From Manihot esculenta (lineage: Eukaryota; Streptophyta; Magnoliopsida; Malpighiales; Euphorbiaceae), in contig NC_035176.2 in NCBI RefSeq assembly GCF_001659605.2, positions 29,754,716 through 29,818,715 of the forward strand: 64,000 nt of DNA. The letters run 5' to 3'. A program made the position numbers and the translations under genes. Shown piece after piece: positions 48,165 through 59,355 of the stretch (position 1 is the first letter of the stretch; every line of letters begins with the position of its first letter). The notes under the pieces were generated by a model. It did no database searches and was not told where the DNA came from. It was given only the letters and a program-made list of their open reading frames with translations.

Positions 48165-48630
48165 TGATGACCGACGGGCTTCTGGTACCCGATTTGAGAC
48201 CTAGTCCAAGAGAAGAGAAACAGGCCCAAAGCCTAGTAGAACTCAAAACCCAGTAGAATCCACCAAGCAGGCCAACTCATTAGCACGTCACCCAGCATGT
48301 AATTGAAACCGGTCGGACTGACTCAAGATCTGGACCCCTCAGAAGAGGCCCTAACACCAGTGATGTGACGTAAAGCAGGAGAAAAGGCCCAACTGCGCTC
48401 CGACCGTACCAGTATGAGCGCCGAGAGAAAGTTAAATGACCGCCTGACAAGTATGAGTTAGCAAGTACGTCTGTACGTACGAAACTGCTTAATAGAGGGA
48501 AGTGACACTGTGTCGATTATGCGTTATTAGAAGAGAAGAAAAAGAAGAATAAAGGGAGGAATACGTGATCCTCTCATACCAGGAGACACACTCTTGTAAA
48601 TTCTATTATTCTCTAGATCTCAGAACATCA
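48165..48630 (+). repeat. Diverged direct repeat, copy 2, possible LTR remnant
   Basis: Starts TGATGACCGACGGG and ends CTCAGAACATCA, which resembles LTR ends (TG...CA). The 3' part (ACACTCTTGTAAATTCTATT...) looks like an LTR tail. No target duplication is evident, and copy 1 lacks this tail, so the pair is likely nested or truncated LTR debris. Confidence 0.5.
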
Positions 48631-48635
48631 ACTAC

Positions 48636-49476
48636 TAAAATGTCATCATAAATATTAGATGATACAAATCTATTCTTCCTTCGAATTTAAATTTATAGTA
48701 TGAATTATAATTAAAATTTGAAAGAAAAAAATTTATCCATTAATAAATATATCTGATACATATTCAAATTATTTGAATAAATAAATTTTAAATAACAAAT
48801 GGTATATATATAAAAAAATGACACCATATATTATATATTTTTTTAATGGTTAAAAATTAGAAATTTGATGAACATTCATTAACCACATGAATATATGGCT
48901 TGTAAATAAAAAAGGAAAATTTTTGTTTGCTTCCCTCCTTAAATTAAATAGAAGAGACAACCATTTTGTTTGATAGTGAGGAGGCATAGGTTCCTTCATT
49001 CAAATATCAAAATCTGATTCTTAGGTTAATTATTGGGACCATGGATATTTAAATAACTTTACATAGTTGTCCATCCACCACACATTTATAAAAAAATTTG
49101 CCTCCTTTTGGATTTTTTATTCATTTCACCTAAGATAACAATTACAGAAAATAGAAGCAATTGCACTTGTAAGTTTGATGAAATTGGCTCTTGAGATTTC
49201 CAACAATGTTCAACATTTCTGAAAAAGCTAGCATAAACCCAAAAATGGCCACTGTGACCATTGCTATCTGGTTTGGAATACAACATTGCTTTAACATGAT
49301 TGGCTAATTCAGAATCCAAAAGAGCTAGCTACTGTCTGATTAGCATAACCAAAAATTCAACATTAAGAAATGTTTTGTTTCACAAGATTTGCAAAATCAC
49401 AGCAATATATTTACATTTTATAAAACTTTCAGACCGGAAGAAGCCTGAACAAAGCTGCTTCTACTTATATTATCAC
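48636..49476. other. Intergenic DNA and probable 3' UTR of the membrane protein gene
   Basis: A/T-rich up to about 49080, then more balanced sequence that probably holds the 3' UTR of the minus-strand gene ending at 49477. No other gene seen. Confidence 0.45.
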
Positions 49477-50088
49477 CTACCAATTGCCATACACGTTTCC
49501 GTCCCATAATCTAACGACGTTGCCGTTTATCGCCGTCCAATCCTGGTATGTGTACCACCCCATCCCATCCCCCGTCCTTAACTTTAACACTCTCTCCCAC
49601 CTCTCCCACCATTCTGCTCCACTTCCGCCGTAACAACCGCCACTTCCGTCTACCCACTCCCCAACCGCCGTTAACTCGTCATCTCCCTTCCCATCTTTTG
49701 TTTTTTCATCTTCGTAATACTTTACAAACTTCCCTCTCGTAACTCCGTCGACATCTTCATATACCGATGAAAATGAAGCTGGGCTTGCAGATGACGTTGT
49801 TGGTGTTGGTGATGTCGGTGCCTGAGTAATTGATTCGGGTTCCGATATTTCAACAACCGGCTTAGGCTCATTCACGTTCCGGACGCCAATGCAATTAGCT
49901 GAGGAAAGTGTCTCCGTTTTCGCTGAGAATGTGGAGACTCTAGCAACACCGGCGGTTCTGATTTTCCAGAAGCTGATGGCCGCGGTTATTAGAGCAATCC
50001 ATGTCCATAGATTATTGACGACTGTAAAGATTCCAAAGCTGAAATAGTTAAAAGCCAAAGCTTCAAGAGGGGACTCCAAGACGTTCAT
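49477..50088 (-). CDS. Small membrane protein of unknown function
   Basis: Single-exon, 203-aa protein. The N-terminus starts MNVLESPLEALAFNY and contains a hydrophobic segment at about residues 13-42 (FGIFTVVNNLWTWIALITAA), probably one or two membrane passes. A Ser/Thr/Pro-rich linker follows. The C-terminal half looks folded: TRGKFVKYYED, LTAVGEW, WWERWERVLKLRTG, GWYTYQDWTAINGNVVRLWDG. The Trp-rich end suggests a conserved plant-specific family, but I do not recognise a named domain. The frame is long for this AT-rich region and has typical plant coding composition, so I take it as real. A TATATT stretch near 50183-50190 could be its TATA box. Confidence 0.75.
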   Translation of the reverse strand: MNVLESPLEALAFNYFSFGIFTVVNNLWTWIALITAAISFWKIRTAGVARVSTFSAKTETLSSANCIGVRNVNEPKPVVEISEPESITQAPTSPTPTTSSASPASFSSVYEDVDGVTRGKFVKYYEDEKTKDGKGDDELTAVGEWVDGSGGCYGGSGAEWWERWERVLKLRTGDGMGWYTYQDWTAINGNVVRLWDGNVYGNW

Positions 50089-50452
50089 GGTGGTGGGCGG
50101 AGGTCCGTTACTGGATGAGCAGGGAAGAGTGTGGTAGTTGCGGCTGTGGAGGGTGTGAAGGAGGCGAAGAGAGAAAGTGGGAATATAAGGGGGAGGTGAG
50201 ATGAAAGATGAGGCGTCGGATTAAGCAAGAGGTGGTGGGATCTGCTCAGAGATGCCGAGAATCGAGAACCAAGATGCTCATTGTTAAGGTAGATCCAAAA
50301 TATATACCAAATTCTGCACTCGCGATTTTTTCTAACTCAGAGTACACGTGTAAGGTCAGGAGTGGTCTCGTCTTCGTCCCGTATCCTTCTTTCTATGCTG
50401 ACCACTACACAGTACGCAAAGAGGAAGGAGAAGGAAAAGAAAGGACAGAGAC

Positions 50453-50508
<56 letters not shown>

Positions 50509-50598
50509 GAAGTGCAATAGAAACGTGACTGTGAGGTGAAGGTACTTACACGTGTGAAAAAATAAGAGGCTGTGATGACTGAGTTAATCCAACAGCGT
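50089..50598 (-). promoter_or_regulatory. Upstream region of the membrane protein gene with (GA)n tract
   Basis: Contains an uninterrupted GA dinucleotide run at about 50455-50505, some 370-420 bp upstream of the start codon at 50088. GA/CT tracts are common in plant promoters and can bind BPC-type factors. A role here is inferred. Confidence 0.45.
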
Positions 50599-50611
50599 GA
50601 CATTTACCTTT
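50599..50611. repeat. Left target-site duplication of the SINE
   Basis: GACATTTACCTTT, repeated exactly at 50704-50716. Confidence 0.85.
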
Positions 50612-50703
50612 TTTTTTTTTTTCAAATGGGGATGGGGGATTCGAACCTGAGATCTATCAGGTTTAACCGGATGCACTTACCATCAGGCTAAGCGTGGGAG
50701 TGC
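50612..50703 (-). mobile_element. Very short tRNA-derived SINE
   Basis: On the minus strand the element starts GCACTCCCACGCTTAGCC. It holds a pol III A box (TAGCCTGATGG, 50680-50690) and a B box (GGTTCGAATCC, 50637-50647), and ends in an A-run (T-run on the plus strand from 50612). Exact 13-bp target duplications flank it. There is almost no tRNA-unrelated body, so it is close to a bare tRNA-like head plus tail. A retroposed tRNA pseudogene is the alternative, though the sequence does not look like a full tRNA fold. Confidence 0.78.
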
Positions 50704-50716
50704 GACATTTACCTTT
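50704..50716. repeat. Right target-site duplication of the SINE
   Basis: GACATTTACCTTT, identical to 50599-50611. Confidence 0.85.
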
Positions 50717-53135
50717 CTTAACTCTTTCTTTCTTTCTTTGTGCGTATATCTTGAAGTTATTACACGTTGCGAATGTGTGGCTGAGGCGTGTTAAGGTCAA
50801 TGGAGCTGTGTTTACATACTCGAATGATGAGTCAAAGCAACGTTCTTGGTGGCATGTGATTCACATTAAAATTAATTAAATAAAATAAATATTTACTGGT
50901 AAATATTAAGAACATATTTTTTTAAAGAATGTAATGGATTATTTATTTTATATTTTAAATATAATGTGTTATTCACTTGTATTTCTTTTAACTGAATTAT
51001 ATTTTACAAGTTAACAAGTGATAAGAGATGATTGGTTAATCTTTTATTTTATATTAATTAAATGATTAAAAACTTATGACATTACATTTTCTTTTATTGA
51101 GAACTTTAATTTTCTAGTTTTATTATTTAAAATATTTAAGGATTAGAATAGGGTTACAATTTAATAAAATATACAATAATAAAAGCATAAAAAAATTAAA
51201 AATGAAAGGCTGATTACAAAGTTTGAAGATTAAATTAGCGACAAATTATTGAGATATTAATAAAAAAAATTAATTAAATGTAAACATTAATCAGACTGGG
51301 GCTGAGGGAGTGAGGCAGCACGTGATTCACAGTTTCACACTACAACTAAATTGATTTGATTTAACAGTCTGGCATATCTGATCGTGTCTTTGATTTGGTA
51401 CGAATACACTCCCAGGAAGCCTGCCGGTGGACCCCCCATACACTTACCTGGGGGGTGGTATCATCCTTGACATAGAAGAAATGTGATCCTTGGGTGTACA
51501 GCTTCGCATGGAATTAAGAAGGAGAAGAAAATAGAATTAGTTAACAATGAATGATCGGCCAACACATCTATGTTATTAAAACTTCTTGCATTGCTATTGG
51601 TCCATGCAAGCCACACGTTAACGTACATATGCAGAACTTGGAGAAGCAAACATTTGAAACTCATTTATTATTGTAGTTTGTAGGTATTAGAAATGAAGGA
51701 GAATAAAATAGTTTCAAAATAGGAAAGTTTTTTTAATTCGGAAGAAACTCTTACTGCCATTCAAGTGCATTTATGTCATTAAACAACATTAAATTTTCAG
51801 TCACCAATGCAAATCTGTCGGACTAAATTGTGGTTTTTATTAAATTTTAACAACTTGACATTATATAAAATTAATATTTTAATTAAATTATGAATGGAGT
51901 GTATATAAAAATTATTTTTATTTGAGTATAGATAATCGAGAAAGTGAACTGAAACTTTAGGTATATTCAGAAAGTTTATTTTGATTAATGTCCATGGTCT
52001 CCCTCCATATAAATAAGTTGGGCCTTAAATCTTGATCCTTATTCATTACGTACAAATTTATATTATATATTATTAGAATTATAAAGTATTAAGAATAAAA
52101 TTTAAATTAATATTCTGTCTTAATATAAATTTAAACAGTGACAAATATAATTAAATAAAATGTTATTATTAATAATTTATTATTTTGAAAAAATATATAA
52201 AATTTTAAAACATAATAATAAATAATAATATTTAAATTAATTGCGGTCAATTAAATGCTAAGTTGGTTTGAGATTAAAAGGACTGGGTCTGTTCTGCTGG
52301 TTTAAGAAAGTGAGACTGAGACAGGCCTTGCAATTTTGCAGGCTTCCATATAGATGGTTGGCTGGCGTTCACATCTACTTCTCCAACAAATTTTTACTGC
52401 AATTTGTTTTAACTTGATTTATTTTAAATTGGAAGAGTAAGTTCATCATTTAATTTGTATTAAAATAATATTTTATTATGTTAATAAATAATAATAATTT
52501 TTAAATACTGTTAAAAATATTTATGTATATTATAATACAAAATAAATTATAAATTGTAAAGTGCAAACGAGTATGATTATAAACGATTTTTTTTTATTTT
52601 TTTTACGTTAATATTTTTTAATGATGTAATATTATAAAATATTATTTTGATATATATTGAAATTTCAATGAATGTCTTTCCCAAAAAAAAGAAGAAAAGA
52701 GAAAAGAAAGGTCATGGGTTGTTGCTGAAGAAGCAAATTCCTGGCAGTGGCAGGACCGTTTTCGCATTTTCTCACTAACTAAATCAGAAGGAGTTTGAAT
52801 TTTGGAAAAAAAATACCTTTGAAAATTATATTAAGACAAAATCTGCTATTTAAAAGTTTTAAAGTTATGGCAGATCCTTTTAACTAGAAAGCTTCATTGC
52901 ATAGTTGGGTTGGTGTGAAATTAAGAACTTCTCTACTAGTATGGGAATAGAGAAGCTCCATCCACACTATTATTTCAATATATATAAATATTAATATTGG
53001 GTATAATAGTAAAATCACTGTTTTTTTTTCTAAAAAAAATCACGTAAAGTTAATTTTCATATACAATATTATTAATAATGGCAGTTCAATTTTAGAGTCT
53101 AATAAAAATTTACGATTATTCAAAATTAAATCTAG
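50717..53135. other. Intergenic DNA
   Basis: Mostly A/T-rich. Patches near 51290-51660 and 52680-52800 are more balanced, but I see no exon, RNA gene or repeat with defined ends. Confidence 0.45.
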
Positions 53136-53385
53136 TTAAAAAATATTTAAATATGAAAACTGAAGAGATTGAACCACTTGTAAACCGTTCATAAGAATGC
53201 GGCCATTAAAATGTAAAAATTCTATCGCAAATAGCAAACAATGATGGAGAGATAAAAATTTTGTTTCCATCAAAGATAAAATTTTTGTTTTCATAAAAAA
53301 TAAAATGTCCGGTTTGGAACTAGTAATCAAATCATTCAATGTATTAACTGTCTGAGGATTTTCGAGTCCTTGGCAGTTTCAATAC
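53136..53385 (-). pseudogene. Decayed LINE (L1-type) endonuclease start
   Basis: Minus strand reads NCQGLENPQTVNTLNDLITS, then SKPDILFFM. This is the opening of a plant LINE endonuclease domain (family pattern WNCRGLGNP...KPDI.FLMET). The expected Trp codon before NC is a TGA stop here. A duplicated METK-like segment (MKTKILSLMETK) follows, then the homology fades. It is a dead fragment, and no RT is seen next to it. Confidence 0.6.
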
Positions 53386-55199
53386 AGGATGATTATTGCT
53401 TTCGTCTATCCTGACCTTTAACGGGATGAGCCGTTTCACCGTTATCTATCAAATTAACATTCACAGGAGTGTAGGAAGAAAAATCTGTACCATCATCATC
53501 ACCCTCTAAAAGATGTTATAAATCTATCAAAGAGCTCTGCATATTCTGAAAATTAATTGAATTGTATGTGAGAAATTTTTTCACCATATAAAAATCATAA
53601 GTGACGATCGAAATATTTTTGAAATTTTTAATAGGGACAACAACATTTTCTTCTTTTTTATCGATAGTCAATTGATGTAAATCATTTTTCATAGAAAAAG
53701 GAAAAAAAGGAGTTAAGTTTAAGAAAAAAAAAACAAAGCGATAGCATCAAATTATAGAGACTACCGAGGTATTGCAATAAGTAATATAATTATGTTAAGA
53801 TGGGAGAATTGCACAGGCATAATTAATTAATTAATTAATTAATTAATTAATTAATGTTTTTTTTCTTATTTAGTAGTTGGAAGAAAATTAGTTTAATAAT
53901 TTTTTGTTAGAAAAAAAAAAGACTATTTGTTAGTTGGTAATACTAGCAATATATCCCTTTGAATATGGTATTATTATTATTATTTGAATTATACTTAAGT
54001 TGTAATCAACATTTCACTATTTGTAAGTTTTTGTTTTCATTTTAGGGTTTCTAAAAACATTACAAATTTAATAGTTTCATTAATTTTGACTCAGAAAAAT
54101 TATTTTATTTCATGCATAATTAAATAGAATTGAATCGGAGAGATACATCTTTTTATATAAAAAATATTAAATTTGAGCGAAATTTAACTTATCTCAAAAA
54201 CTAATTCAATCATAAAAGTGTATAGAATTTTTATAAAAGACACATTACTCTTATTGCAAATTAATTTAGAATTCAATAAAATTATAAGTTTAACTTTTAC
54301 GATTTTTCCATATCTGAGCTCTATAATTCTAAAGAAATTTAATAATAATAATAATAAATTTTATATCCTTTGGAAAACTATGATAAATTTGAATTGAATT
54401 CAAAGTAGCAACAACTTTGCCGTGGTAGAAGGACTATGTTTTACCTTTATCGAGTCCAAAGTTTGAGTTCTTCATAACATTATTCTTTTCTTTAAAATTT
54501 ATTGTTTTTAAATTTATTCTAATAATAGAGTGTACATCAAAATTTATTGATGTTAAATTTAGAATATAAAATAAGTTAGTTATAACATAACCCATAAAAA
54601 AAAAAAAAAAAAAGAGTTGTTGATGAGAGGTTCGATTTGAATGAACAGAGGCTGAGTAGTCTTGACCAGGGACTTAGCTTCGAAACCATTTACCAGAAAA
54701 TGGTCAGCAGTGAACCCTGGTTTTGGTAGATTGATGGTTTGACTGGAAGAACACGTACACACTTCCTAATTTTCAATTTTTTCATTTATATTTTTCTTAC
54801 ACAACTGCTTAATTTTCTTACAAACTTCTGAGATATTTCCATTCAACGCCACATTAATTTTTCCAATTGTCTAATTAATTAATGGATCTCTCCTCCTTTC
54901 CTTTTCCACGTAGATTGCGCCCACTTGTTTCATTTTCAATTCACGTGCACAGTTATATATATATTCGTCTAATTTAAAATTGCTACGTTGTTTAAAATTA
55001 AATAAAATTTTACTAAAAATTGATAAAATTTATATATTAATTTAAAATTTAATTTTTTTATTGACTAAATGTACAATTGTATGCAAGAATTTTTTGATAT
55101 ATTAATGAAAAAACTTACCTAAATCAATGCATCGTCAATTAAATATACAATATGTGAATTTTAAATAGTTTTTTACCGAAAGATTTATGTTCTTTTATT
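53386..55199. other. AT-rich intergenic DNA with TTAA microsatellite
   Basis: The left part (to about 53760) may be leftover ORF1/5' sequence of the LINE, but I cannot confirm it. A (TTAA)n microsatellite lies at 53821-53855. No gene seen. Confidence 0.45.
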
Positions 55200-55208
55200 T
55201 TAAATTTA
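55200..55208. repeat. Left 9-bp target-site duplication (TTAAATTTA)
   Basis: TTAAATTTA, repeated exactly at 56269-56277. Confidence 0.7.
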
Positions 55209-56268
55209 GAAAAAATTACCTTTTAATATCTGAGGTATAGCGTAATTAACGAATTCATTTCTCTATTTTTAGAACTCAATACTTTCGTTCCTGAAATTTA
55301 ATTCCGTCAAAATTAAATGTTTTTTTGTAAAAAATGCCGTGAGTAACAAAAAAATTAACTGAATTACTCTTTTTAGAATCCAACACTTTAGTTTCTGAAA
55401 TTTAATTCCTACAAATTTATAGGTCCCTCTCTCAAAGAATTAAAAAAAAATATGTTTTCGTCCCTAAAATATTACATAATTAATATATTTATCTCTTTAT
55501 TTTTCGAATTCAATACTTTAGTCCCTGAAATTTAATTTCGTCAAAATTTAAGAAAGAAAATCTCAAACTCAATCTCTATAAACAAATAAAAATTTCAATA
55601 AATTTAAGATTCCAATTCAGTAAAGATAATAAAAATTAAAATATACAAAATTTAAATTATTAAAAATAAAAAGTTAAAACTCAATATAAATTGCTTTTGT
55701 GATGCCATTAGCCGTCGATCACTACTCGCCATTTGAAAAATTTATTAAAACATTTCTAACATTTTAAAAAGTTTACTAGTTATACTTTTCGTTAATTTTA
55801 GTCATTAAATATTATAAAAAAATCTAAAATACCCTTCACATGGAGGGACTAATTAGTAAATTTTTTAATAATTTGACTGGCCAACTAATATTTTTTTCTA
55901 AACTATAGGGACTAAATAGTAAAATATTTAGTGATAAAATTAATAGAGGAACTAACTAGTAGACTTTTTAAAATGTTAGGGACATTTTAATATATTTTTT
56001 AAAATTGAGAGACTAAATAGCAAGTTTTTCCATATTATAGGAATTAAATAGTAATTTTTATTTTATTATTGATAATAGTATTTTTGGGATTATATTTATT
56101 TTCTTTCCTTTGACCAAGTGAAAATCATTAACTTAATAGAAATTTTTGACGGAGAAATCTTGAATTTTGACGGAATTAAATCTTAAAGACGAAAATGTTG
56201 GATTTTAAAAATAGAAGGATAAATCTGTTAATTACACTATACTTCATAGACTAAAAAGTAATTTTTCC
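55209..56268. mobile_element. Non-autonomous Mutator-like (MULE) element with long TIRs
   Basis: The two ends are inverted copies of about 110-120 bp. The left end starts GAAAAAATTACC and contains GTAATTAAC and TTTAATTCCGTCAAAATT. The right end is the reverse complement with matching phrases (GTTAATTACAC, TTTTGACGGAATTAAA). A 9-bp flanking duplication, the usual Mutator size, supports it. The inside has no transposase. TIR-like sequence recurs at about 55370-55420 and 55465-55560, so the left arm is partly tandem. The middle (55800-56050) is made of GGGACTAAATAGTAAA-type words. Confidence 0.75.
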
Positions 56269-56277
56269 TTAAATTTA
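56269..56277. repeat. Right 9-bp target-site duplication (TTAAATTTA)
   Basis: Identical to 55200-55208. Confidence 0.7.
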
Positions 56278-57140
56278 TAATAAATTGGTATTAAGTAAAA
56301 AATTATTTTTCTATAAATATAAAACCCTGTTTGTTATGTTTTTTATTAAATTGAAATTTATCCATAGAATTTAATTATTTTTATTCATGAAAAATTCATT
56401 TATTTGAAATAAATTTAATGAACTGATATGGTGTGAACAAAATTTAATCTCATTTCAGTGGACTTTAAAATATAAAATATAACTTTTTAATTAAATTCTT
56501 TTATTTATAAATAGTGATGGAGAAAGCAAAATAATAAAAAGAAAATATTTTATTTTTCCACTCTTTACTTAATTTCCCTAGACTATACTTGGATCGATGG
56601 ATGAAAAATTAAAAGGAAAGAAAGAAAGACAAAAAAAAAACTCTCTTACGTACTTTTCCTTGTTTGAAAAGGCAAAGAAAAGAAAATAATATCATTCCTT
56701 GAAATTACTATTTTACTCTTTTAACTCCAAACAAAATATAAAAGATAAAGAACATGCAAATAATTTTCAATTAAACTGAAGTTTTCCTTCATTTTCTCTC
56801 TAAATTAGAGTAAAATAATTAAATAAAATTTATTTTCCTTCTTAATTGCTTTTCCCTTTTCCAAACAAAAGTGTTAATATCTTTAATTTATTTTATTTCA
56901 ATCTAACTTTCCCATAATCTAAATATTCTGTAAACTAGATTAAAAAAAATCAATTTAAAAGTTATTTTTAAAATTTGGTAATTTTATTAATATTATTTAA
57001 ATTTTTATATATAAATATTGTAAATACTTTTTGTATCTAAACATTGAAAAAATAATTTTTTTGGATACATTTTTCATATATAATTAATTATTTTATTGGA
57101 AACATGCTGGCTCTCAATGTGAACACATATCTATTTGACT
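56278..57140. other. AT-rich intergenic DNA
   Basis: No gene. CCCTGTTTGTTATG at about 56326 and CCAAACAAAAGTGTT at about 56861 could be ends of a degraded TIR element, but the match is weak and no target duplication is seen. Confidence 0.4.
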
Positions 57141-57145
57141 GAAAT
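57141..57145. repeat. Left target-site duplication (GAAAT) of the solo LTR
   Basis: GAAAT, repeated directly after the element at 59351-59355. Confidence 0.85.
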
Positions 57146-59350
57146 TGTAATACCCAGCTAGACTCCGGTATCGAAATTCCTACCATCCGGTGGAATCTCA
57201 GGTGTCGGAAACCTCTAGAAGGGTAAAACCATGTTTTCATAAAATGTTTTAATGTATTTTATGGTTTTAAGCAAGAAAGGAATTAAGTTTTGAATGAAAA
57301 AGACCAAGAAGGCATTTCCAGGTTCGGCCGCCGAACATTGGATAGTTTAGGGGGGCAAGTTAGGCTTCCGAAAGTTTCAAAGGTTCGGCCGCCGAACTTG
57401 CATGAGTTTTGGAGGCACTTTAGGCTGCCGAAAGGTGATCTGACAGCCCCTATAAAAGGGCTCTATGGCCGAAACGGGCAAAGTTTTCTCCCCATTTTCG
57501 GCCACGGTGAGTTATTGCTCTCCCATGGTTCGTTTTTGATGTTTTTCCTTCGATCTTTCACGTTTTAACAAGCTTTATGTTGATTTGAAGATATTTGAGC
57601 AAAAGAGCAAATTTTGAAGTTTGGAGACCAAAGAGTTGAGATCTCTCCCATCTCCGAGCTAGGATCGTCTCTCCTCTCGTTCTTCAAGAGGTAAGAGTAG
57701 ATCCATAGTTCATTTTATGTTTTAAGCAAGTTTTACGAAGTTTCTTGAGGTAGAAATGCATGTGTAGGTTTATGATGAGTTTTTGGTTAAATGTGTGTTT
57801 ATGAACAATGTATGTTGAATATGCATGTTTAATGTGTTTTGGTTGGGGTTTAAGTTAGTTTGAGACCCCTATGTGCTTGTTGGCTTGAGTTTGCTTGTTG
57901 TAGAATAGGTAAATGCATGTTGAATGAGTTGGGAGGCTTTTATGCATGTTGGAGCTGAGTTTCTGCCCTTTGGGAAGAACTCAGGTTCGGCAGCCGAAGG
58001 TTCTTTCGGCCGCCGAACCTGCCTGTGGTAGCATGTATCGGCTGCCGAACCCTGCCCCCGAAAGAGGACTTTCGGCTCTGAAAGGGAGTTTCGGCAGCCG
58101 AAGGTGCCGCCGAACATGCATGAGTTTCGTCTCTGGAGGGAACCTTCGGCCGCCGAAAGTGCCGCCGAAGGTGCATGACTTTCGGCTCTGGAGGGCCTTT
58201 CGGCCGCCGAACCTGCCGCCGAAAATGCCCTGTTCAGCCCTCCTTTGCATGATTTCTATGATTGTTTTAAGGTGTTTTAGGGGGGTTTTTGGGGAGTATT
58301 TTAGAGTCATGTTTATAGATGTTTGGTCCCTCATTTGAGTCCACCTGTGTAGGTTTGGACCCGAGGAACCGAGGACCTCAGCAGTGAGATAGCTGCTTCA
58401 GAGTCATTAGAGCTTCAGCCAGAGGTGAGAGGAATAACTCTTATGTTTTAAAGTAAATAATGAATATTTCAGCATGATTCACGCATCATGGATACCATGT
58501 GATATGTTAGGGTGTTTGCATTAGTATTCACGAATATGTTGCATTGCATATTATGTTGTTGATATGGATGAATGTTGAGTGATCCATTAGCCCTCGTATT
58601 TTATGGCATGATATGATGATGATAAGGTATGGAAGTCCAGCAAGACCCATTCTACGTCCCTGGCACTATGTAAGAGAAAGTCCAGGAAGACCCATTCTAC
58701 ATCCCTAGCATCTTGGAATGTTATATTATGTTATGTAAGAGAAAGACCAGGACCCATTCTACGTTCTGGCACTATGGAATTATGTAGAGGGCTATTGGTG
58801 ACAAGTTCATCCTTTATGTGATATGTTTGTGATGTGATGCATTTCATGGAAGTATGGACTTTAAATTTAATGTTTTACTATTCTGCTCACTGGGGTTTTT
58901 AACTCACCCCTCTCCCTTAACCCCCCAGATTTGCAGGTACAGGGTAGACCAGGAGGTCAGCAGGAGTAGAGTTATGTTATTGTAATAGCTAGTTGTGGAC
59001 ATGAATATGATGTAATGTACTAATATAGTATAGAAATGTAATGTAATAATGCTTATGGAAGTTAGAGTTGTGCTTGACCATAGTATTGTGTTAATCCATT
59101 TCTAGTACATGATCTCAAATGTTTAATAATGATTATGTATATGAGTTTGTGCATGCACAGGTTAAGAATGAATGAAAGAAAGAACGAATGAATGATTCAA
59201 TGAGAAAGTTTTAAATTTTTATGTAATTGTTGATCATGTATGGGATTAAACAGGTATTCAGGATGAATGTTTGGCTTGCTACGGGTCCCGGCGGCCTTAA
59301 GCCGATCTAGATCCTAGCGCCGGTAGCGATCCGGATTCCGGGTCGTTACA
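57146..59350 (+). mobile_element. Solo LTR, 2205 bp, Ty3/gypsy-like
   Basis: Starts TGTAATACCC and ends GGGTCGTTACA, an inverted-end pair beginning TG and ending CA, with 5-bp target duplications GAAAT. There is no second LTR or internal coding, so it is what remains after recombination between two LTRs. CTATAAAAGGG near 57450 is a good TATA box and suggests plus orientation. The stretch 57320-58215 is GC-rich and packed with TTCGGC/GCCGAA arms. The stretch 58625-58790 holds about three copies of a GACCCATTCTACGT-type repeat. LTRs over 2 kb are known in chromovirus lineages such as Del/Tekay. The lineage is inferred from size and style only. Short open frames inside are by-products. Confidence 0.85.
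57323..58211. repeat. Cluster of TTCGGC-GCCGAA inverted motifs in the solo LTR
   Basis: TTCGGCCGCCGAA occurs exactly at 57323, 57384, 58005, 58145 and 58199, with more half-copies and variants (TTCGGCAGCCGAA) between them. Each can form a short hairpin. This is the most CpG-dense part of the window. Confidence 0.85.
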
Positions 59351-59355
59351 GAAAT
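59351..59355. repeat. Right target-site duplication (GAAAT) of the solo LTR
   Basis: Matches 57141-57145. Confidence 0.85.

Noticed and set aside
50612..50703. Functional tRNA gene
   Set aside because: It has A and B boxes but does not give a complete cloverleaf, and it carries an A-tail and target duplications, so it is a retroposed element.
56326..56880. Possible TIR element (CCCTGTTTGTT...AACAAAAGTG)
   Set aside because: The ends match poorly and no target duplication is visible.
57869..58338. Several open frames on both strands in the solo LTR
   Set aside because: They follow from GC-rich inverted motifs that lack stop codons. They carry no known domain and overlap each other.
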